Shown: positions 1 through 8,818 of the stretch, piece after piece
Layout: each line of letters begins with the position of its first letter
Numbering within the stretch: the stretch's first letter is position 1
Assembly: GCF_016758195.1 (NCBI RefSeq)
Contig: NZ_QYAC01000005.1
Coordinates: 334,859-398,858 of the forward strand
Direction: 5' to 3'
From: Leucobacter chromiireducens subsp. solipictus
GTDB taxonomy: Bacteria > Actinomycetota > Actinomycetes > Actinomycetales > Microbacteriaceae
Length of the DNA stretch: 64,000 nt
Translations under genes and position numbers: made by a program
Notes under the pieces: model-generated
The model's input: the letters and a program-made list of their open reading frames with translations, nothing else
Database searches by the model: none
Told to the model about the DNA's origin: nothing

Positions 1-143
1 ACGCGGTCGCGCGCGGCCAGTGGGGCATGATGGCCGGGCTACGGGGGGACCGGATCGAGCTGGTGCCGTTCGTCGAGGCCGTCGGCCGACTCAAAACCGT
101 CCCGGCCGCGCGCTATGCCGAGGCGCGTCGCAACTTCGGCTAG
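1..143 (+). CDS. pfkA: 6-phosphofructokinase, C-terminal end (5' cut by window edge)
   Basis: Only the last 46 codons are present, read in the frame that starts at base 3 and stops at TAG 141-143. The translated tail contains WGMMAGLRGDRIELVPF and LKTVPAARYAEARRNFG, which match the end of actinobacterial ATP/PPi-dependent 6-phosphofructokinases, where a Trp-Gly-Met/Thr strand and an LKTVP segment precede the final helix. The enzyme phosphorylates fructose 6-phosphate in glycolysis. Catalytic residues lie upstream of the window, so the phosphoryl donor cannot be judged. It converges on the mycoredoxin gene 27 bp away. Confidence 0.8.
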   Translation, partial: AVARGQWGMMAGLRGDRIELVPFVEAVGRLKTVPAARYAEARRNFG

Positions 144-170
144 CGCGCCCGCACGGGGCGATGCGTTCGG

Positions 171-446
171 CTACAGGCCGAGCTTCTCCTTGACGTCGTT
201 CAGCGACGGGTTCGTCGCGGTGCTGCCGTCGGGGAATACGACGGTGGGGACGGTCTGGTTCCCGCCGTTTGCCGCCATGACGAGCTCCGGTGTCCCCGGG
301 GTGTTCTCGATGTCGATCTCGGTGTAGCCGATGCCGGTCTTGTCGAGCATCAGCTTGAGGCGCTTGCAGTACCCGCACCACTCGGTGGAGAACATGGTGA
401 TGGTGCCGGTCTCGGGCACGAAATCGGTCAGCTGCGCAGTGCTCAC
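171..446 (-). CDS. mrx1: Mycoredoxin (glutaredoxin-like thiol oxidoreductase)
   Basis: This 91-aa protein has a glutaredoxin fold with the redox pair Cys24-Gly-Tyr-Cys27 (WCGYCKRLK) and the TVPTVVFPDG cis-Pro segment of the glutaredoxin/mycoredoxin family. In actinobacteria such proteins reduce mycothiol-protein mixed disulfides in the cytosol. The length is typical. The start is GTG at 444-446, chosen because an AAGGAG ribosome-binding site lies about 6 nt upstream. The mycothiol amidase gene at 18.3 kb supports mycothiol use by this organism. A general NrdH-like or glutaredoxin-like role cannot be excluded. Confidence 0.85.
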   Translation of the reverse strand: MSTAQLTDFVPETGTITMFSTEWCGYCKRLKLMLDKTGIGYTEIDIENTPGTPELVMAANGGNQTVPTVVFPDGSTATNPSLNDVKEKLGL

Positions 447-566
447 GGATGCTCCTTCAGTGGTGTGATCTGGACGTCAGTCTAACGCCGCCGCGGGCGC
501 GGGGGCTGGGGGCGTCCACCCCAGTGGAACGGCCGGACACGCCGGGTCATTCCCCGGCGAAAAGTC

Positions 567-588
567 TTCGGGTGAACGGGAGGTAAAC
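567..588 (-). promoter_or_regulatory. Putative PHO box (PhoP site), two 11-nt direct repeats
   Basis: On the minus strand two adjacent 11-mers read GTTTACCTCCC (578-588) and GTTCACCCGAA (567-577). Their first seven bases match the Streptomyces PHO-box core GTTCACC at 6/7 and 7/7. The site lies about 150 bp upstream of a phosphate transporter gene, which fits PhoP control. Assignment rests on motif and context only. Confidence 0.55.
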
Positions 589-658
589 GGGGCTGCCTGA
601 GCTTGACCTGACCCCGGCAAGGTGGAACCATGAGTGTGGCGCTCGCGTGTCAACTCCT

Positions 659-691
659 CCCAGCTGAACGTTCGGTGAAGTTCTGGTGACA
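659..691 (-). promoter_or_regulatory. Putative second PHO box, three 11-nt direct repeats
   Basis: Three contiguous minus-strand 11-mers, TGTCACCAGAA (681-691), CTTCACCGAAC (670-680) and GTTCAGCTGGG (659-669), match GTTCACC at 5/7, 6/7 and 6/7 with exact 11-nt phasing. The array ends 43 bp before the phosphate transporter start, where a bound PhoP could repress or activate. Confidence 0.5.
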
Positions 692-734
692 CTGCGAGTG
701 ATCCACGGCCCCTGCTCCCGAACGAAAGACGCCG

Positions 735-2105
735 GTGGAACTCACACTCGTCGTGCTGCTGGTCATCGTACTGGCCCTTTTCTTTGACTTCACCAACGGA
801 TTTCACGACACTGCGAACGCGATGGCCACGCCCATCGCCACGGGTGCCCTGAAGCCGAAGACCGCGGTGCTGCTCGCCGCGATCCTCAACCTGGTCGGCG
901 CGTTCTTGTCGACCGAGGTTGCCAAGACCATTTCCGGCGGCCTGATCAACGAGGGCGACGGCGGCGTGCTGATCAGTCCCGCGATGATCTTCGCGGGCCT
1001 CATCGGGGCGATCGTGTGGAACCTGCTGACCTGGCTCTACGGCCTGCCGTCCAGTTCCTCGCACGCCCTGTTCGGTGGCCTCATCGGCGCCGCGATCGTG
1101 GGGGCCGGGTTCTCGGCGATCAACGGCGGGGTGTTCCTCTCCAAGATCATCATTCCCGCGCTCGCCGCCCCCCTGACCGCCGGCCTCGTGGCGTTCACCG
1201 CCACGAAGGTGGCCTACGCGATCACGAAGCGCAACGACGGCAAGAAGGACGGCCGTGGCCGCTTCCGCTATGCGCAGATCGCTTCCTCCTCGCTGATCGC
1301 GCTGGCCCACGGCACGAACGACGCGCAGAAGACGATGGGCGTGATCACCCTCACCCTCGTCGCGGCGAACATGCAGGACCCGGACACGGGCCCCCACCTC
1401 TGGGTGATCATCAGCTGTGCGCTGGCGATCGCGATCGGCACCTACTCCGGCGGCTGGCGCATCATCCGCACCCTCGGGGCGGGCCTTACGCAGGTCAAGC
1501 CGGCGCAGGGCTTCGCCGCCGAGGCGAGCACGGCAGCCACGATCCTCGCGTCGAGCCACCTCGGCTTTGCGCTCTCGACGACGCAGGTCGCCTCCGGCTC
1601 GGTCATTGGCTCGGGGCTCGGCCGGAAGGGGTCCACGGTCCGCTGGCGCACGGTCGGCCGCATCGCCTCGGGCTGGCTCTTCACGCTGCCCGCCGCCGGC
1701 GCGGTCGGCGCGATCGCCGCACTGATCGCGCATATGGGCATGGTCGGTATCATCATCGACGCGGTGCTCGGGCTCGGGTTCATCCTCTTCATCTTCTGGC
1801 GCTCGCGTCGGAACAAGGTGGACCACTCGAACGCGATCCCCGTTCCCGACGTGGCCGAGTCCGGCTACGCCGTGCGGATCCGCAAGGGCAAGGTCAAGCC
1901 TGTCCGCACCAAGACCGGCACGATGCCGCAGCTCACACCCGTGGCGCAGTCCGCGGTGCGTGATGACGTCGCGGCCCGCGAAGCGGAGAAGGCGGCCCGC
2001 GCGGCCGAGCGCGCGGAGAACGAAGCGGACACGGTGGAGCGCGCTGCGGCCAAGTCGAAGGACACGACGCCCAGCGAGGCACCGAAGACGGGAGACGCCC
2101 GATGA
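735..2105 (+). CDS. pit: Low-affinity inorganic phosphate transporter, PiT family
   Basis: This 456-aa membrane protein shows the two PiT signature repeats, DFTNGFHDTANAMATPI near residue 17 and an internal copy near residue 190 (ALAHGTNDAQKTMGVITL), with about ten hydrophobic helices between. It should import phosphate (as a metal-phosphate complex) with protons across the cytoplasmic membrane. The C-terminal ~90 residues form a charged, Ala/Glu/Arg-rich cytoplasmic tail. The start is GTG 735, with only a weak purine-rich site upstream. A small membrane protein gene overlaps its stop by 4 bp (ATGA), so the two are probably translationally coupled. PHO-box-like repeats upstream suggest phosphate-dependent regulation. 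Confidence 0.92.
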   Translation: MELTLVVLLVIVLALFFDFTNGFHDTANAMATPIATGALKPKTAVLLAAILNLVGAFLSTEVAKTISGGLINEGDGGVLISPAMIFAGLIGAIVWNLLTWLYGLPSSSSHALFGGLIGAAIVGAGFSAINGGVFLSKIIIPALAAPLTAGLVAFTATKVAYAITKRNDGKKDGRGRFRYAQIASSSLIALAHGTNDAQKTMGVITLTLVAANMQDPDTGPHLWVIISCALAIAIGTYSGGWRIIRTLGAGLTQVKPAQGFAAEASTAATILASSHLGFALSTTQVASGSVIGSGLGRKGSTVRWRTVGRIASGWLFTLPAAGAVGAIAALIAHMGMVGIIIDAVLGLGFILFIFWRSRRNKVDHSNAIPVPDVAESGYAVRIRKGKVKPVRTKTGTMPQLTPVAQSAVRDDVAAREAEKAARAAERAENEADTVERAAAKSKDTTPSEAPKTGDAR

Positions 2106-2395
2106 TCGACTGGATGTCATTCCTCATTGTGTTTGCCGCAGCACTCGTGTCCGCGGTGTTCGTGGTTGCGCTCTACTCGCTGGGAATCCGCTTCCTTGCG
2201 ACGCCCCCGCCGCCCGCGCCGCGCGCCGACGGCACCTTCGAACCGAACGGCCCCTCCCGCGACGACGAGGACGACGACGTCGACCTCGAGCGGCCGGTCT
2301 GGGCGACCTGGGCGGCGCGCGCCTGCTTCGGTCTCTCCGGGTTGGCGGTGTTGGTCGGGATCTTCCTCATCATTCCCGCGCTGCACTTCTGGTAA
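2102..2395 (+). CDS. Small two-helix membrane protein coupled to Pit
   Basis: This 97-aa protein has no function I recognise. It has an N-terminal membrane helix (residues ~5-30), an acidic linker rich in Asp/Glu (PSRDDEDDDVDLE), and a second helix (residues ~72-95). ATG 2102 overlaps the TGA of the phosphate transporter, which implies co-translation and perhaps a role as an accessory or regulatory subunit of the transporter; that role is inference. A GC-rich hairpin follows about 20 bp after the stop. Confidence 0.75.
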   Translation: MIDWMSFLIVFAAALVSAVFVVALYSLGIRFLATPPPPAPRADGTFEPNGPSRDDEDDDVDLERPVWATWAARACFGLSGLAVLVGIFLIIPALHFW

Positions 2396-2413
2396 GCCGC
2401 GGCCGCGTTCCGG

Positions 2414-2447
2414 GCCCGGGCCCGCACCTCTGGGTGCGTGCCCGGGC
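2414..2447 (+). terminator. Hairpin terminator after pit operon
   Basis: Arms 2414-2428 and 2433-2447 (15 bp, one mismatch) flank a TCTG loop. The hairpin is strongly GC-rich, with only a short TTT run about 8 bp after the stem. It lies between the pit operon and the aldehyde dehydrogenase gene. Confidence 0.6.
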
Positions 2448-2512
2448 TCGCGGCGTTTCCCGGACGCTTTTCCCTGATCCGGCACTCCGCTTGCGGGAGT
2501 AAGGTGGGCCGC

Positions 2513-3916
2513 ATGGAGCACACCTCAGTGGAACGGATTCCCGGGATCGTCGCCGGACTGCGGCACACCTTTGGGCGCGGGGTGACGCGGTCGGAGGGCT
2601 GGCGGCGGGATCAGCTGGAACGGCTGCGGACGCTGCTGCTCGAGCGCGGTCCGGAGTTCGAAGCGGCCCTGCACGCAGACCTCGGGAAGTCTGGCGTTGA
2701 GGCGCAGCTCACCGAGATCGGATTCCTCATCGCCGAGCTCGATCACGCGCTCGCGCGGCTCGGACGCTGGATGCGGCCGCGCCGGGTGGGCGTGCCGCTC
2801 GCGGTGCAGCCCGCGAGCGCGCGCATCGTCCCGGAGCCGCTCGGGGTCGTGCTTGTGATCGCCCCGTGGAACTACCCGCTCATGCTCGCCCTGTCGCCAG
2901 TGATCGGGGCGCTGGCCGCGGGGAACGCCGTGGTGGTGAAGCCGAGCGAGCTCGCGCCGGCCACCGCCGAGCTGATCGCCCGACTGCTGCCGGACGCACT
3001 CGACCGGCGGGCGGTCGCGGTCGTGACGGGCGCCGTCCCGGAGACCACCGCGCTCCTCGCAGAGCGCTTCGACCACATCTTCTACACCGGGAACGGCCGC
3101 GTCGGCCGGATCGTGGCGCGCGCCGCCGCCGAGCATCTGACCCCCATCACCCTCGAACTCGGCGGAAAGTCGCCCGTGTACGTCGACGATTCGGTGCCAA
3201 TCGCAGAAACCGCGCGCCGGATCGTCTGGGGGAAATTCATGAACGCCGGGCAGACCTGCGTGGCCCCCGACTACGTGCTGGCCAGCCCCGCCGTGCTGGC
3301 CCGGCTCGCGCCGGCGTTGCGCGACGCGATCCATGAACTCTACGGCTCTGCGAGCGCCGCGAACCCGGACTACGGCCGCATCGTGACCGACGCGCAGTTC
3401 GCGCGTCTCGTCGGCTACCTCGGGGACGGGGAACTGCTCGCCGGCGGAGCGCACGACGCCGCGGCGCGCTGGATCGCACCCACCGTATTGGGCAAGGTCT
3501 CGCCGGAGAGCGGGGTGATGCAGGACGAGATCTTCGGGCCGATCCTGCCGCTCGTGGAGGTCCCGGATCTCGACGCCGCACTCGCCTTCGTGACCGCGCG
3601 CGACAAGCCGCTGGCCGCGTACGTGTTCAGCGCGAATCGGGAGGTGCGCGACCGCTGGGAGGCGGAAACCAGCTCGGGGGCATTGAACTTCGGCATCCCG
3701 GTGCTGCACCTCGTGGCGCACGAACTCCCCTTCGGCGGGGTCGGGGAGAGCGGCACCGGCGCGTACCACGGGGAGCGCTCCTTCCTGACCTTCAGCCACG
3801 AGAAGGCCGTCCTCTCGAAGCCGCTCCTGCCGGAAACGCTCGCCGCGACGATCATGCCGCCCTTCACCCGACACAAGGCCGCCCTGGCGCGCGGCGGGCT
3901 GCGCCGGTTGCTCTGA
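2513..3916 (+). CDS. Aldehyde dehydrogenase, class 3 type
   Basis: This 467-aa protein is an NAD(P)-dependent aldehyde dehydrogenase with the catalytic Cys249 ([10 protein letters not shown]), the general-base Glu215 in [10 protein letters not shown], and the VIAPWNYPL cofactor-binding segment. The C-terminal tail [10 protein letters not shown] resembles ALDH3/YwdH enzymes, which oxidise medium-chain and aromatic aldehydes. ATG 2513 is preferred over an in-frame start 75 bp upstream because AGTAAGG precedes it and family N-termini begin there. It stands alone, downstream of a terminator hairpin. The substrate is not predictable from sequence. Confidence 0.9.
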   Translation: MEHTSVERIPGIVAGLRHTFGRGVTRSEGWRRDQLERLRTLLLERGPEFEAALHADLGKSGVEAQLTEIGFLIAELDHALARLGRWMRPRRVGVPLAVQPASARIVPEPLGVVLVIAPWNYPLMLALSPVIGALAAGNAVVVKPSELAPATAELIARLLPDALDRRAVAVVTGAVPETTALLAERFDHIFYTGNGRVGRIVARAAAEHLTPITLELGGKSPVYVDDSVPIAETARRIVWGKFMNAGQTCVAPDYVLASPAVLARLAPALRDAIHELYGSASAANPDYGRIVTDAQFARLVGYLGDGELLAGGAHDAAARWIAPTVLGKVSPESGVMQDEIFGPILPLVEVPDLDAALAFVTARDKPLAAYVFSANREVRDRWEAETSSGALNFGIPVLHLVAHELPFGGVGESGTGAYHGERSFLTFSHEKAVLSKPLLPETLAATIMPPFTRHKAALARGGLRRLL

Positions 3917-4011
3917 TGCGCGGCCCGTTCGCGCGGCGATCGTCGGGCCCACGAGGATCCGGCACCGCCGGGTTCACGGCTCGCGCATGTGCGCCTCGCT
4001 AGGATTGTGCC

Positions 4012-5211
4012 GTGGACGAGCAAGTAACCCCGAGCGGGGCACCCGAGGGCGGCAGCGCAGCCAGTGAGCTACCACTCGGCTTCCGCGTCGCGGCAGCCTG
4101 GTCCTGGCGGCTGATCATTATCGGCCTCGCGCTCGCGGGCTTCCTCTGGCTCATCGTGCAGGTGCGGATCATTGTGATCCCGCTCCTCGTAGCGATCCTG
4201 CTCACCGCGCTGCTCGCGCCCGTCGTGGAGTGGTTTGTGCGTCGCGGCGCCCCACGCTGGATGGGGGTGCTCAGCGCGCTCGTGATGTTCGTGGGGGCCG
4301 TCTGGATCCTGATCAGCCTGATCGTGAGCCAGCTCAAGAACGGCCTGCAGGATCTCTCCACCCGCTCGGAAGAGGTCTGGTGGGAGGTGCTGCACTGGAT
4401 CGAGGACAACAAGCTCGGGATCAGCGCGGACCAGATCGCGGGCTTCGTGTCGCAGCTGATGAAAGCCGTCGAGGAGAATCAGGGCGCGATCTGGAACGGC
4501 GCGCTCGGCGTCGCGACCTCCGCCGGGCAATTTGTGACGGGGTTGCTCCTCACGATCTTCTCGTTGATCTTCATGCTCATCGACGGCAAGCGGATCTGGT
4601 TCTGGGTGCTGGGCTTCCTCCCGGCACGCGCGCACGCGCCGTTCGACGCCGCCGGGCATGCCGGCTGGGTGTCCGTGGGGCAGTACGTGCGGGTCCAGAT
4701 CTTCGTCGCCTTCGTCGACGCCGTCGGCATCGGCGCCGGTGCGGCTCTGCTCGGGGTGCCGCTTCCGATCCCCATCGCCGTGCTCGTCTTCCTCGGATCC
4801 TTCATCCCGTTCCTCGGCGCGATCACCACGGGCCTGCTCGCCGCATTTATCGCGCTCGTGTACAACGGTCCCATCAACGCACTCCTGATGCTCGGCGTCG
4901 TGATCCTCGTGAACCAGATCGAGGGCCACGTGCTGCAGCCGCTCGTCATGGGGAACGCCGTGAAGGTCCATCCCCTCGGCGTCGTGCTTGCCGTGTCCAC
5001 GGGTGCGCTGCTCGCGGGCATCCCCGGCGCGCTCTTCGCCGTGCCGCTCGCCGCGGCCGCAAACTCGATCGTGAACACGCTCGTGAAGCGCCAGTGGCAG
5101 GCGGGGACCGATCCGGTCGCCGAGTATCACCGGCGGAATCGGACCACGAACGAGGCGAAGCATCGCGCCCGAAACGTCGCCAAACTGACCCGCAAGAAAG
5201 GACTCTCATGA
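4012..5211 (+). CDS. AI-2E family (PerM-like) membrane transporter
   Basis: This 399-aa integral membrane protein has about eight hydrophobic segments and the conserved C-terminal VNQIEGHVLQPLVMG and HPLGVVLAV motifs of the AI-2E/PerM family. Family members export small solutes, and the substrate varies. GTG 4012 follows TAGGAT by six bases, the pattern of a leaderless actinobacterial transcript, and there is no Shine-Dalgarno. The stop overlaps the threonine deaminase start (ATGA), so the two form an operon. A luxS gene lies at 25.3 kb, but a true AI-2 export role is not shown. Confidence 0.85.
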   Translation: MDEQVTPSGAPEGGSAASELPLGFRVAAAWSWRLIIIGLALAGFLWLIVQVRIIVIPLLVAILLTALLAPVVEWFVRRGAPRWMGVLSALVMFVGAVWILISLIVSQLKNGLQDLSTRSEEVWWEVLHWIEDNKLGISADQIAGFVSQLMKAVEENQGAIWNGALGVATSAGQFVTGLLLTIFSLIFMLIDGKRIWFWVLGFLPARAHAPFDAAGHAGWVSVGQYVRVQIFVAFVDAVGIGAGAALLGVPLPIPIAVLVFLGSFIPFLGAITTGLLAAFIALVYNGPINALLMLGVVILVNQIEGHVLQPLVMGNAVKVHPLGVVLAVSTGALLAGIPGALFAVPLAAAANSIVNTLVKRQWQAGTDPVAEYHRRNRTTNEAKHRARNVAKLTRKKGLS

Positions 5212-6452
5212 CTCACACCACGACCGCTCCCACCCTCGAAGAGTTCGGACGTGCGCTCGAGATTGTCCACCGGGTCACGCGGCGGACGCCGCTGGAGTCT
5301 TCCCGTTTTCTCGCCGAGATTCTCGACGTGCCGCGGGTGTATCTGAAGTGCGAGAACCTGCAGCGCACCGGCGCCTACAAGCTCCGCGGTGCCTACAACC
5401 GGCTCTCGCAGCTGTCCCCCGAGGAGCGCGCACGCGGCGTGGTGGCGGCCTCCGCCGGGAACCACGCGCAGGGTGTGGCCTTCGCGGCGCGCGAGCTCGG
5501 CATCGCCGCGACGATCTTCATGCCGCTGGGCGTCGCCCTGCCGAAGCTGCAGGCGACCCGCAACTACGGGGCGAACGTGCAGCTGGTCGGGGACACCTTC
5601 GACGAGACGAACCGCGCGGCGCAGGCCTTCGTGCAGGAGACCGGCGCGCTGTTCATCCCGCCGTTTGACGACGCCGCGGTCATCGAGGGGCAGGGCACGA
5701 TCGCGCTGGAGATGCTCGACATCGCGCCGGACATCGAGAACCTCATCGTGCCGATCGGCGGCGGCGGGCTGATCGCCGGCGTCGCGTCGGCAGCGAAGCA
5801 GTGGGCGGCGGCGCAGGGCCGCGAGATCCGCGTGATCGGCGTGCAGGCCGAGAACGCCGCCCCCTATCCCTCCTCGCTCGCTGCCGGTGAGCCCGTCACG
5901 ATCCAGACAAAGTCGACGATCGCCGACGGCATCGCGGTCGCGCGACCCGGGGTGCTGAACTTCGACCTCGTGCAGGACTATGTGGACGAGGTCGTCACGG
6001 TCAGCGACGACGACATCGCGCGCGCCATTGTGATGCTCTTGGAGCGCGCGAAACTGGTCGTGGAGCCGGCCGGGGCCGCGGGGGTCGCCGCGATGCTCAC
6101 CGGGCAGCTGAAGGTGACGGGCCCGACCGCCACGATCCTCTCGGGCGGCAACATCGACCCGCTGCTGCTGCAGCGCGTGATCGGCCACGGTCTCGCCGCC
6201 GCAGCGCGGTACACGAAGCTGCGGATCCTGCTCCCGGATGTGCCCGGCCAGCTGGTCCGCACGGCGACGATTGTGGCCGAGCAGAACGCGAACGTGATCG
6301 AGGTCATCCACACGCGTCACGCGACGGAGCTGCCCGTCAGTGAGGTGGAGCTGGAGTTGCACGTCGAGACGCGCGGCATCGAGCACGGCGAGGCGGTCGC
6401 GCAGGCGCTCCGCGACGCCGGCTACTCGGTCCGGGTCGGGGAGCGCTACTAG
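5208..6452 (+). CDS. ilvA: Threonine ammonia-lyase (threonine deaminase)
   Basis: This 414-aa PLP enzyme converts threonine to 2-oxobutyrate and ammonia, the first step to isoleucine or a catabolic step. Lys58 in TGAYKLRGAYN is the PLP lysine, and IGGGGLIAG is the phosphate-binding glycine loop. Residues ~335-414 form one ACT domain (LPDVPGQLVRTATIVAEQN), the layout of the short biosynthetic/TdcB-ACT form. ATG 5208 overlaps the previous stop by 4 bp, with AGAAAGGA upstream. The catabolic and biosynthetic forms cannot be separated from sequence alone. Confidence 0.93.
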   Translation: MTHTTTAPTLEEFGRALEIVHRVTRRTPLESSRFLAEILDVPRVYLKCENLQRTGAYKLRGAYNRLSQLSPEERARGVVAASAGNHAQGVAFAARELGIAATIFMPLGVALPKLQATRNYGANVQLVGDTFDETNRAAQAFVQETGALFIPPFDDAAVIEGQGTIALEMLDIAPDIENLIVPIGGGGLIAGVASAAKQWAAAQGREIRVIGVQAENAAPYPSSLAAGEPVTIQTKSTIADGIAVARPGVLNFDLVQDYVDEVVTVSDDDIARAIVMLLERAKLVVEPAGAAGVAAMLTGQLKVTGPTATILSGGNIDPLLLQRVIGHGLAAAARYTKLRILLPDVPGQLVRTATIVAEQNANVIEVIHTRHATELPVSEVELELHVETRGIEHGEAVAQALRDAGYSVRVGERY

Positions 6453-6506
6453 CCTGGGCCTGGGCCTGGGCCTGGGCCTGGGCCTGCGCCTGCGCCTGCG
6501 CCTGGG
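6453..6506. repeat. Hexanucleotide tandem repeat (CCTGGG/CCTGCG)
   Basis: Nine uninterrupted hexamers start immediately after the ilvA stop codon: five CCTGGG, three CCTGCG and one CCTGGG. They lie between the convergent ilvA and lacI-type genes. Such microsatellites are prone to slippage; no function is visible. Confidence 0.9.
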
Positions 6507-6529
6507 CCCGGCCGGGCGCGCCCGCGGGG

Positions 6530-7540
6530 CTAGGCCGTCGCGCGGATCACCAGCTCCGGGGTCAGGAGCTCGCTCTCTGGCGTCCCGCCGCCGAGGATCT
6601 CCACGAGGAGCGCGTAGCCACGCTTGCCCATCTCGTGCATGGGGGAGCGCACCGTGGTGAGCTCGACCCCCGCCGCGAGGGCCGTGTCGTTGAATCCGGC
6701 GAGCGCGATGTCGTCGGGTACCCGAATGCCGCGTGCGTGCAGAACCCCGAGCGCGCCGATCGCGGCGAAGTCGTTCACCGCGAAGATCGCGTCGGTGCTC
6801 GGGCGTTCCGCGAGCAGCCGCAAGGCGGCCTCGCGCCCGGCGGGGGTGTCGAAGCCGCCGGAAATCAGCGAGACGTCGTCACGGGGGACGCCGAGCTGCT
6901 CGAGTTCGTCGAGGAACCCGGCGGTGCGATCGATCGAGGTCGACGTCCCGGGGCGGCCGGCGATGACCCCGAAGCATGAGCGGCCCGACGCGACGAGGTG
7001 CCGAGCGATCAGGCGGCCGCCCTCGTGGTCGTCGCAGGTCACCGATACATGCCCGGGGACGCGGCGGCTGACGAGCGTGTGCGGCACGCCGCGGCCCGAC
7101 AACTCGTCGAGGTACGGCAGGTTTGCGGCGCTCGCGTCGCCGAAGATCAGTCCGTCCACCCGGTGGGAAAGCAGTCGTTCGGCCTTGTCTCGCTGCCGCT
7201 CGGGGACATCGAGGGAGTTCGACACCATCGTCAGGTAATCCTGGGCGAGCGCCGCCTCGTCGATGCCTTCGTAGATCGTCGCCAGCACATAGTCCTGTAG
7301 TCGGGGGACGATGACGCCGACGAGGTTGCTGCGGTTGGTGCGCAGTGAGGCCGCGTAGGGGTTGGGGCGATATCCCGAGGACTCGGCGAGCGCCAGGATG
7401 CGCGCCGTCGTCTCGGGCGCGGCCCATTTGCTGTCGCGTCCCGCCGGATCGCTGAGCACCCGCGACACCGTCGACGGGCTGAGGCCGAGCTGCTGCGCAA
7501 GCGCCTTCAGGGTGATGGGTCGTGCGGCGCTCATCTGCAA
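6530..7540 (-). CDS. LacI-family transcriptional repressor
   Basis: This 336-aa regulator has the LacI N-terminal helix-turn-helix and hinge (ITLKALAQQLGLSPSTVSRVL, residues 9-29) followed by a periplasmic-binding-protein-like effector domain to the C-terminus (GVIVPRL, GFNDTALAAG). It is transcribed away from the asparaginase operon. The 220-bp divergent gap holds four CAA-N-CG-N-TTG palindromes, the central CG being typical of LacI/GalR operators. It probably represses the operon at 7.76-13.1 kb until a substrate-derived inducer binds. The inducer is unknown. Confidence 0.92.
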   Translation of the reverse strand: MQMSAARPITLKALAQQLGLSPSTVSRVLSDPAGRDSKWAAPETTARILALAESSGYRPNPYAASLRTNRSNLVGVIVPRLQDYVLATIYEGIDEAALAQDYLTMVSNSLDVPERQRDKAERLLSHRVDGLIFGDASAANLPYLDELSGRGVPHTLVSRRVPGHVSVTCDDHEGGRLIARHLVASGRSCFGVIAGRPGTSTSIDRTAGFLDELEQLGVPRDDVSLISGGFDTPAGREAALRLLAERPSTDAIFAVNDFAAIGALGVLHARGIRVPDDIALAGFNDTALAAGVELTTVRSPMHEMGKRGYALLVEILGGGTPESELLTPELVIRATA

Positions 7541-7662
7541 TCCCCTCTGGCATCAGCGGCGTGGGCGCGGTGCGGCCTCGGTCCGTCGCCAGTCTAGTGG
7601 GTTTCACCTGGCCGAACTCGGGGTGCGGTGACCGGCGGCTCCTCCCGCCATGGGGCTGCAGA

Positions 7663-7711
7663 CAACCGATTGCCACAAACGATTGTGGCAATCGGTTGCG
7701 GCAATCGTTTG
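7663..7711. promoter_or_regulatory. Array of four LacI-type operators, 13-bp period
   Basis: The 10-mer CAA-N-CG-N-TTG occurs at 7663 (CAACCGATTG), 7676 (CAAACGATTG), 7689 (CAATCGGTTG) and 7702 (CAATCGTTTG), each exactly 13 bp after the last. The first three also form a perfect inverted repeat with 16-bp arms (7663-7678 and 7683-7698), and a second with 12-bp arms (7674-7685 and 7702-7713). The array covers the likely -35 box of the asparaginase operon. Confidence 0.85.
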
Positions 7712-7724
7712 TGTAGAACATAAT
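7696..7724 (+). promoter_or_regulatory. Likely promoter of the asparaginase operon
   Basis: TTGCGG (7696-7701) and CATAAT (7719-7724) are separated by 17 bp and match sigma-70-type boxes at 3/6 and 5/6. The -35 box lies inside operator 3 and operator 4 fills the spacer, so bound repressor would block RNA polymerase. Confidence 0.55.
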
Positions 7725-7761
7725 GAGGGGACATCGTGAACGAAACCCAGGGACGTGTGAC

Positions 7762-8733
7762 GTGGCCAACATCAGTATTCTCGGCACCGGCGGAACCATC
7801 GCCTCGATCCGCAACGGCGGGGACGCGGCGACCGCGGAGACGAGCGCGGCCACCCTGGTTGCGGAATTGCGCGGCCCGCACACGCTCCGCACGAGCGAGA
7901 TCCTGACGACCGGAAGCTACCTGCTGAACCTGGCGGAGCTCCGCACGATCGTGGCCGCGGTGTCGGCCGCGGTGTCGGATCCGGCAAGCGACGGGGTGGT
8001 CGTGACCCACGGCACCGACACGATGGAAGAGACCGCGTTCCTCGCGGCGCTGTGCGCGCCCCGCCGAGTTCCCGTGATCTTTACCGGGGCCCAGCGCACC
8101 GCGGATGCCGTATCCCCGGACGGACCGGAGAACCTCGTCACCGCGCTGGCCTTCGCCGCGACCCCGGAGCTGGCCTCCGCGGGCGCGGTGATCTCGTTCG
8201 GCGGGGAGGCCCGCAGCGCGCGCGGCACGCGAAAGTCGCACACCACGGCCCCCAGCCCGTTCGGCGGGGGCACCGTCGTGGCAACGATGCGGGGCGACGC
8301 GGTCCGCGTCGAAGCGCACCCCGCACACACGCCCGCCCCGCTCGCGCTGAACGCCGCCTTCGACGACGCCCGCGTGGAGATCGTGACCGCCTATCCCGGG
8401 GCGGATCCCGCGGCGATCGATGATGCCAGGGCTCGGGGCGCGTCCGCCATCGTGCTCGCGGGCACCGGCGTCGGCAATGCCGGGCGTGGCTTCGTTGACC
8501 GTGTCGCTGCCGCGACGGCGGCCGGGTGCCCGATCCTGCTCAGCACGCGGGTGCCCTGGGGGCCGGTCGTCCCGACCTACGGGAACGGCGGGGGGATCGA
8601 CCTCGTCGCCGCCGGCGCGATCCCGACCGCTGACCTGAACCCCTTCCAGGCCCGCATTCTCGCGGCGGTGCTGGTGAGCCAGCCCGACGCGACCGCGCCA
8701 TCGTTCCCCGCATCGTTCGCCGCGCTGCTCTAG
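7762..8733 (+). CDS. Asparaginase-family amidohydrolase
   Basis: This 323-aa cytosolic protein carries both asparaginase catalytic motifs: Thr12 in GTGGTIAS, and Thr82-His-Gly-Thr-Asp86 in [23 protein letters not shown] supplies the conserved lysine region. The family hydrolyses asparagine, and sometimes glutamine or related amides, to the acid plus ammonia. GTG 7762 is chosen because AGGGA lies 8 nt upstream and the residues before it are not conserved. It leads a LacI-controlled operon with a NodB-fold hydrolase, an MFS carrier and two dehydrogenases, which suggests a catabolic amide substrate rather than general asparagine use. Confidence 0.88.
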   Translation: MANISILGTGGTIASIRNGGDAATAETSAATLVAELRGPHTLRTSEILTTGSYLLNLAELRTIVAAVSAAVSDPASDGVVVTHGTDTMEETAFLAALCAPRRVPVIFTGAQRTADAVSPDGPENLVTALAFAATPELASAGAVISFGGEARSARGTRKSHTTAPSPFGGGTVVATMRGDAVRVEAHPAHTPAPLALNAAFDDARVEIVTAYPGADPAAIDDARARGASAIVLAGTGVGNAGRGFVDRVAAATAAGCPILLSTRVPWGPVVPTYGNGGGIDLVAAGAIPTADLNPFQARILAAVLVSQPDATAPSFPASFAALL

Positions 8734-8818
8734 CCACGGATCGGGGGCCGTTCACCCCGTCCGCCTCATCCCCTCACATCCAACCCATACGAACACGAAC
8801 ACCCACAAAGGAGTGCAC

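Noticed and set aside
477..2120. Long antisense open frame opposite the phosphate transporter
   Set aside because: It is Arg/Gly/Asp-rich with no recognisable motif and follows the third-position GC bias of the real gene. High-GC DNA gives such frames.
4230..5207. Possible N-terminal extension of threonine deaminase into the preceding gene
   Set aside because: The frame is open, but the extension is a basic low-complexity shadow of the membrane protein. ATG 5208 has a ribosome-binding site and fits the family length.
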